This document shows positions 61,196-64,000 of a stretch of 64,000 nt of DNA, piece by piece (position 1 is the first letter of the stretch; the number at the start of each line of letters is the position of its first letter). The notes under the pieces are model-generated. The model did not search any database. It was given only the letters and a program-made list of their open reading frames with translations, and was not told where the DNA came from. This DNA comes from Pedobacter zeaxanthinifaciens (GTDB lineage Bacteria > Bacteroidota > Bacteroidia > Sphingobacteriales > Sphingobacteriaceae). A program made the translations under genes and the position numbers. The stretch covers positions 124,001-188,000 of the forward strand of contig NZ_QMHP01000006.1 in the NCBI RefSeq assembly GCF_003313335.1. The letters are read 5' to 3'.

Positions 61196-64000
61196 TTAAA
61201 TTTCTTTCAACTCCTGCGTTACTGCATAAAACAAATAACATTCTACTTTAGAAAAGCCCATTTGCGTTAACAAGCTTTTATAGTTCAAAATTTGCTCGAT
61301 GTGTTGGTCGGTTTGTTCAAGTGTGAACTTATAATCAATAATAGCCATACCATTACGATGCATCACAATTCTATCCGGTCGGTGCAATTTGCCGCTGGCA
61401 TCTACAATGTTTTTTTCAATGATATTATCGGTAGATTCCGCTAGCAAAGCTTTCAATTCCGGATGATTGAGCACCTCCATCACACTCTGCTTTATTTCAT
61501 CAAGTTCACTTTCGGCAATACTGCCGTTGGTCAGCATTTCAAACAAACAATCTTCCACTTCAGCTTGAGTGGTGGCATTCGCTAAAACCTCATGTTTAAT
61601 GGAGCCTAAGCGCCCCGATTGCTCAATGTTAAGCGCATGTTGCAGGTGGCGTTCTTGTGGGGCCACATACAGCGCCGATAAACGATTGGTAGTCGGGTAG
61701 GCATCCAATTCAAATCGGTTGTTTTCCGATGGCTTGGTTTCTTCTACTACATCATCAACCAGCTCATACCTATTACTTGTACTAAAACCATCCTCTTCGG
61801 AAGCATTTAATGTAGTAACTACTTGGGCTAACGCATCCCCTACAGAGGTAATTACAGCGGCATCTTTCTTTTCCATCACCGATAGATAAAGGTAATCCTT
61901 TGCCCTAGTGGTAGCCACATAAAGCATGTTTAAGGCATCCAAATTGCTATCCAAAACTTCCTTGTAGTATGCCTTAGCAACAGTGGAATTGCTGAGTTCT
62001 TCCGCAAATTTTAATGGGATACCACCTAGCTCTTTATACACCGTATCAGCGGCTGATACCCAAAAAATTGAATTGGCTTTTGTTTTTAATTCCCAATTAC
62101 AGAAAGGCACAAAAACAGCCCTAAACGCTAATCCTTTTGATTTGTGAATGGTAATTACCTGCACCGCATCGGCCTCATCTGGCGATGGGAGTGATTTTTT
62201 TACGCCGTCCTCATCCCACCAGGAAAGGAAATTAACGATGCCTTTTTCGCCTAAACGCGTAGCATTAGCAATCAAATCTCTGAACGCTAATAAGTAGGGA
62301 ATATGTTGCTTTTTATCGGCAATGCCGTAAGCTTCAATTAAATTTTCAACAAGCTCAATTAAAGGGAGCTGCATCCAGTTTTGCCAATTTTCGCAAAGCG
62401 ATTTAGGCAATAAGCTGTTAAGGCTGCCCAATGATTTTCCTGTTAAACTTAAATAGGCATTGGGCTGAATTTCTTTTTGATGTAGGCGATGGAAAAGCGC
62501 AATGCAATTGGCTTTATAAAGCGCTGTTTGCGTATCTATCCCAACTAAAACCTTCAAGGTGTTGATGATCAATTGCACCGCAGTATTGTTGGCTATCATC
62601 AGCGCTTCGCCTGATAAAACGGGAATGTTTTGCTCCATTAACCTGGTAACGCAAAGCATTGCTTCGAAATTGGATCGAACCAAAATGGCGATATCTTTTG
62701 CTTGATAGGAACTTTCAGCTTTTAAGCGTTTGATTTCCTCAATAACATCTTGAAGGGCAATTTCTCTATATACCGTTTCCGTAAATCTATCGATATCCTC
62801 ATTAGCATCGGCTTTGCCAAAACGCTTTACTTTTATAGTGCCGCCCGGCTTGGTAAATGGTGATAGCTTTTGTTTGGCATTGCCGTAAACCGAAGTTACA
62901 ATGTCGCTGTAACCATTTTCATCCCACCACTCCAGCAGCTCATCTGATTTTTCAGTAACATTGGTGTTTAGCTGATTTTGCACCAATAGCGGCAAGGATT
63001 GATACAGGTAGTTGTTAAAATTGATGATATTCTCGGTACTACGGTAATTTTCTTCTAGGTTATCATCAATTACGAAATGAGCGCCAATTTCCTGCTTTGC
63101 CTGCTTATGAAGAATATTCCAATCGCCATTGCGCCAACGATAAATGGATTGTTTGGTGTCGCCTACAATTAAATTATCAATATGTTTTTGACTTGGCGAT
63201 GCCATTGCATTGGACAAAATGGAGCGGAAACTTTTCCATTGATTAACGGAAGTGTCCTGAAACTCATCAAATAGAAAATTGCGGTACTTGTTGCCTACTT
63301 TCTCCCAAATAAACGACGGATTATCGCCAGCATCGTCTGTAATTCCGGTGATTAACTTCTGTGCATCGCTGATGAGCAGGTTGTCGTTTTCATTCCGGTA
63401 ATCGCTCAGCAGCACGGCAACTTCTTGCATTAAACGCAAGTAATACAGGTTTTTATTAAAAGCTACAGATAGGCTGTAGTTGGCTAAATTTTGCGCATGA
63501 AAAGCTTTGATTTCTTTCAGCTTCGCGTTTAGTTCATCGTAAAACGAAGATAGTTCAACACCTTTTTGGAACCATTCTGCCGGCTCGTCTATCAGTTTAA
63601 AAACGGCATCCAATTTGGAGAAATCACCTTGTGAAAGATGCTGTATTTTTAACAGTCCGTTTCTGGATTTTCCTTTTAGCTGATCTGCGGTAATTTGGTG
63701 GTTCTCGAAAGTTTGCCAAGCTGCGGCGCCTAGCTCCTTCAATCTATCCTGAAAATAGTTGATTTGGGCTTTAGTAACACCGATGTAGTTTTTGAAAAGC
63801 TCATCTAAACTTGCTAAACCCAATGCATTTATTGCGGTCTCAAAAATCTCATAGCTGTCTTTGAAAACCTCATTAATTAAGTTGCTAAGCTCGGTTTTGT
63901 AGTTCCAACTTTTGTTTTCGCCAATGCGTTCTAAGGCTAAATCTATAATCCATTGCAGCAGTTGCTGGTTATGGTTTAAGCTATCGTCCAGTTTTTGCAC
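61196..64000 (-). CDS. AddA-like UvrD/Rep helicase-nuclease, N-terminus beyond window
   Basis: About 934 C-terminal residues are visible; the frame is open at base 64000, so the start and the Walker A motif are missing. Superfamily 1 motifs: Walker B LFDEFQDTSVNQWKSF, motif III VGDTKQSIYRWRNGD, then DDNLEENYRSTENIINFNNY, motif V VQVITIHKSKGLAFRAVFVP and motif VI MLYVATTRAKDYLYL. The C-terminal nuclease domain has RPDRIVMHRNGMAIIDYKF. It is the motor and second nuclease of an AddAB-like complex, and its stop lies 76 bp before the AddB-like gene. Confidence 0.93.
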   Translation of the reverse strand: MQKLDDSLNHNQQLLQWIIDLALERIGENKSWNYKTELSNLINEVFKDSYEIFETAINALGLASLDELFKNYIGVTKAQINYFQDRLKELGAAAWQTFENHQITADQLKGKSRNGLLKIQHLSQGDFSKLDAVFKLIDEPAEWFQKGVELSSFYDELNAKLKEIKAFHAQNLANYSLSVAFNKNLYYLRLMQEVAVLLSDYRNENDNLLISDAQKLITGITDDAGDNPSFIWEKVGNKYRNFLFDEFQDTSVNQWKSFRSILSNAMASPSQKHIDNLIVGDTKQSIYRWRNGDWNILHKQAKQEIGAHFVIDDNLEENYRSTENIINFNNYLYQSLPLLVQNQLNTNVTEKSDELLEWWDENGYSDIVTSVYGNAKQKLSPFTKPGGTIKVKRFGKADANEDIDRFTETVYREIALQDVIEEIKRLKAESSYQAKDIAILVRSNFEAMLCVTRLMEQNIPVLSGEALMIANNTAVQLIINTLKVLVGIDTQTALYKANCIALFHRLHQKEIQPNAYLSLTGKSLGSLNSLLPKSLCENWQNWMQLPLIELVENLIEAYGIADKKQHIPYLLAFRDLIANATRLGEKGIVNFLSWWDEDGVKKSLPSPDEADAVQVITIHKSKGLAFRAVFVPFCNWELKTKANSIFWVSAADTVYKELGGIPLKFAEELSNSTVAKAYYKEVLDSNLDALNMLYVATTRAKDYLYLSVMEKKDAAVITSVGDALAQVVTTLNASEEDGFSTSNRYELVDDVVEETKPSENNRFELDAYPTTNRLSALYVAPQERHLQHALNIEQSGRLGSIKHEVLANATTQAEVEDCLFEMLTNGSIAESELDEIKQSVMEVLNHPELKALLAESTDNIIEKNIVDASGKLHRPDRIVMHRNGMAIIDYKFTLEQTDQHIEQILNYKSLLTQMGFSKVECYLFYAVTQELKEI

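Noticed and set aside
61196..64000. GTG at base 64000 as the start of the helicase gene
   Set aside because: The frame is open at the window edge and the visible part lacks the Walker A motif, so the real start lies beyond.

Overview
The window looks like a chromosomal segment of a Bacteroidota bacterium, most likely a Pedobacter-like member of the Sphingobacteriaceae. The reasons are SusC/SusD pairs, DUF4270 and DUF4249 lipoproteins, a propeller-type (Y_Y_Y) sensor kinase, many secreted proteins with signal peptides or lipoboxes, an AT-rich base composition and almost no Shine-Dalgarno sequences. No rRNA or tRNA genes, CRISPR arrays or prophage were seen. Species-level assignment is inference.

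Region by region. (1) 1-16.3 kb: a polysaccharide-utilisation locus read on the minus strand. An almost gapless eight-gene operon (13567 down to 4437) encodes a phosphodiester glycosidase, a secreted FAD oxidoreductase, a NagX/HGSNAT-like membrane acetyltransferase, an MFS transporter, two SGNH esterases, a DUF4434 protein and an N-acylglucosamine 2-epimerase. A GH92 alpha-mannosidase lipoprotein and a SusC receptor (cut by the left edge) follow. A divergent ROK regulator sits at the head. The set points to catabolism of a glycan containing amino sugar and alpha-mannose. (2) 16.4-27.5 kb: housekeeping genes (radA, rng, HU, mutY, ssb, glmS) with a 29-codon ribosomal mini-gene and a 122-bp repeat array. 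(3) 27.9-39.0 kb: DUF4270, a half-length GlgA-like protein, panC-panD, a 102-bp repeat array, polA, small exported proteins, an AhpD-like protein, an alkyltransferase-like protein and trmB. (4) 39.2-54 kb: TonB receptor plus DUF4249, oxyR, a kinase/response-regulator pair, a VOC-AraC pair, a complete SusC-SusD pair and an NTF2-like protein. (5) 54-64 kb: pdhB, small accessory genes, a Y1 (RAYT/IS200-like) transposase beside a 97-bp hairpin repeat array, and an AddB/AddA-like helicase-nuclease pair cut by the right edge.

How the parts may work together: in region 1, outer-membrane uptake (SusC), surface or periplasmic trimming (GH92, esterases, phosphodiester glycosidase, oxidoreductase), inner-membrane acetylation and transport (NagX-like, MFS) and cytoplasmic conversion (epimerase, DUF4434) form one pathway controlled by the ROK repressor. 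The most interesting unexplained structure is intergenic: three unrelated tandem arrays of 95-123 bp units, one next to a Y1 transposase and built around a hairpin with compensatory changes, and a pair of identical-arm palindromes before the sensor kinase and the VOC-AraC operon.
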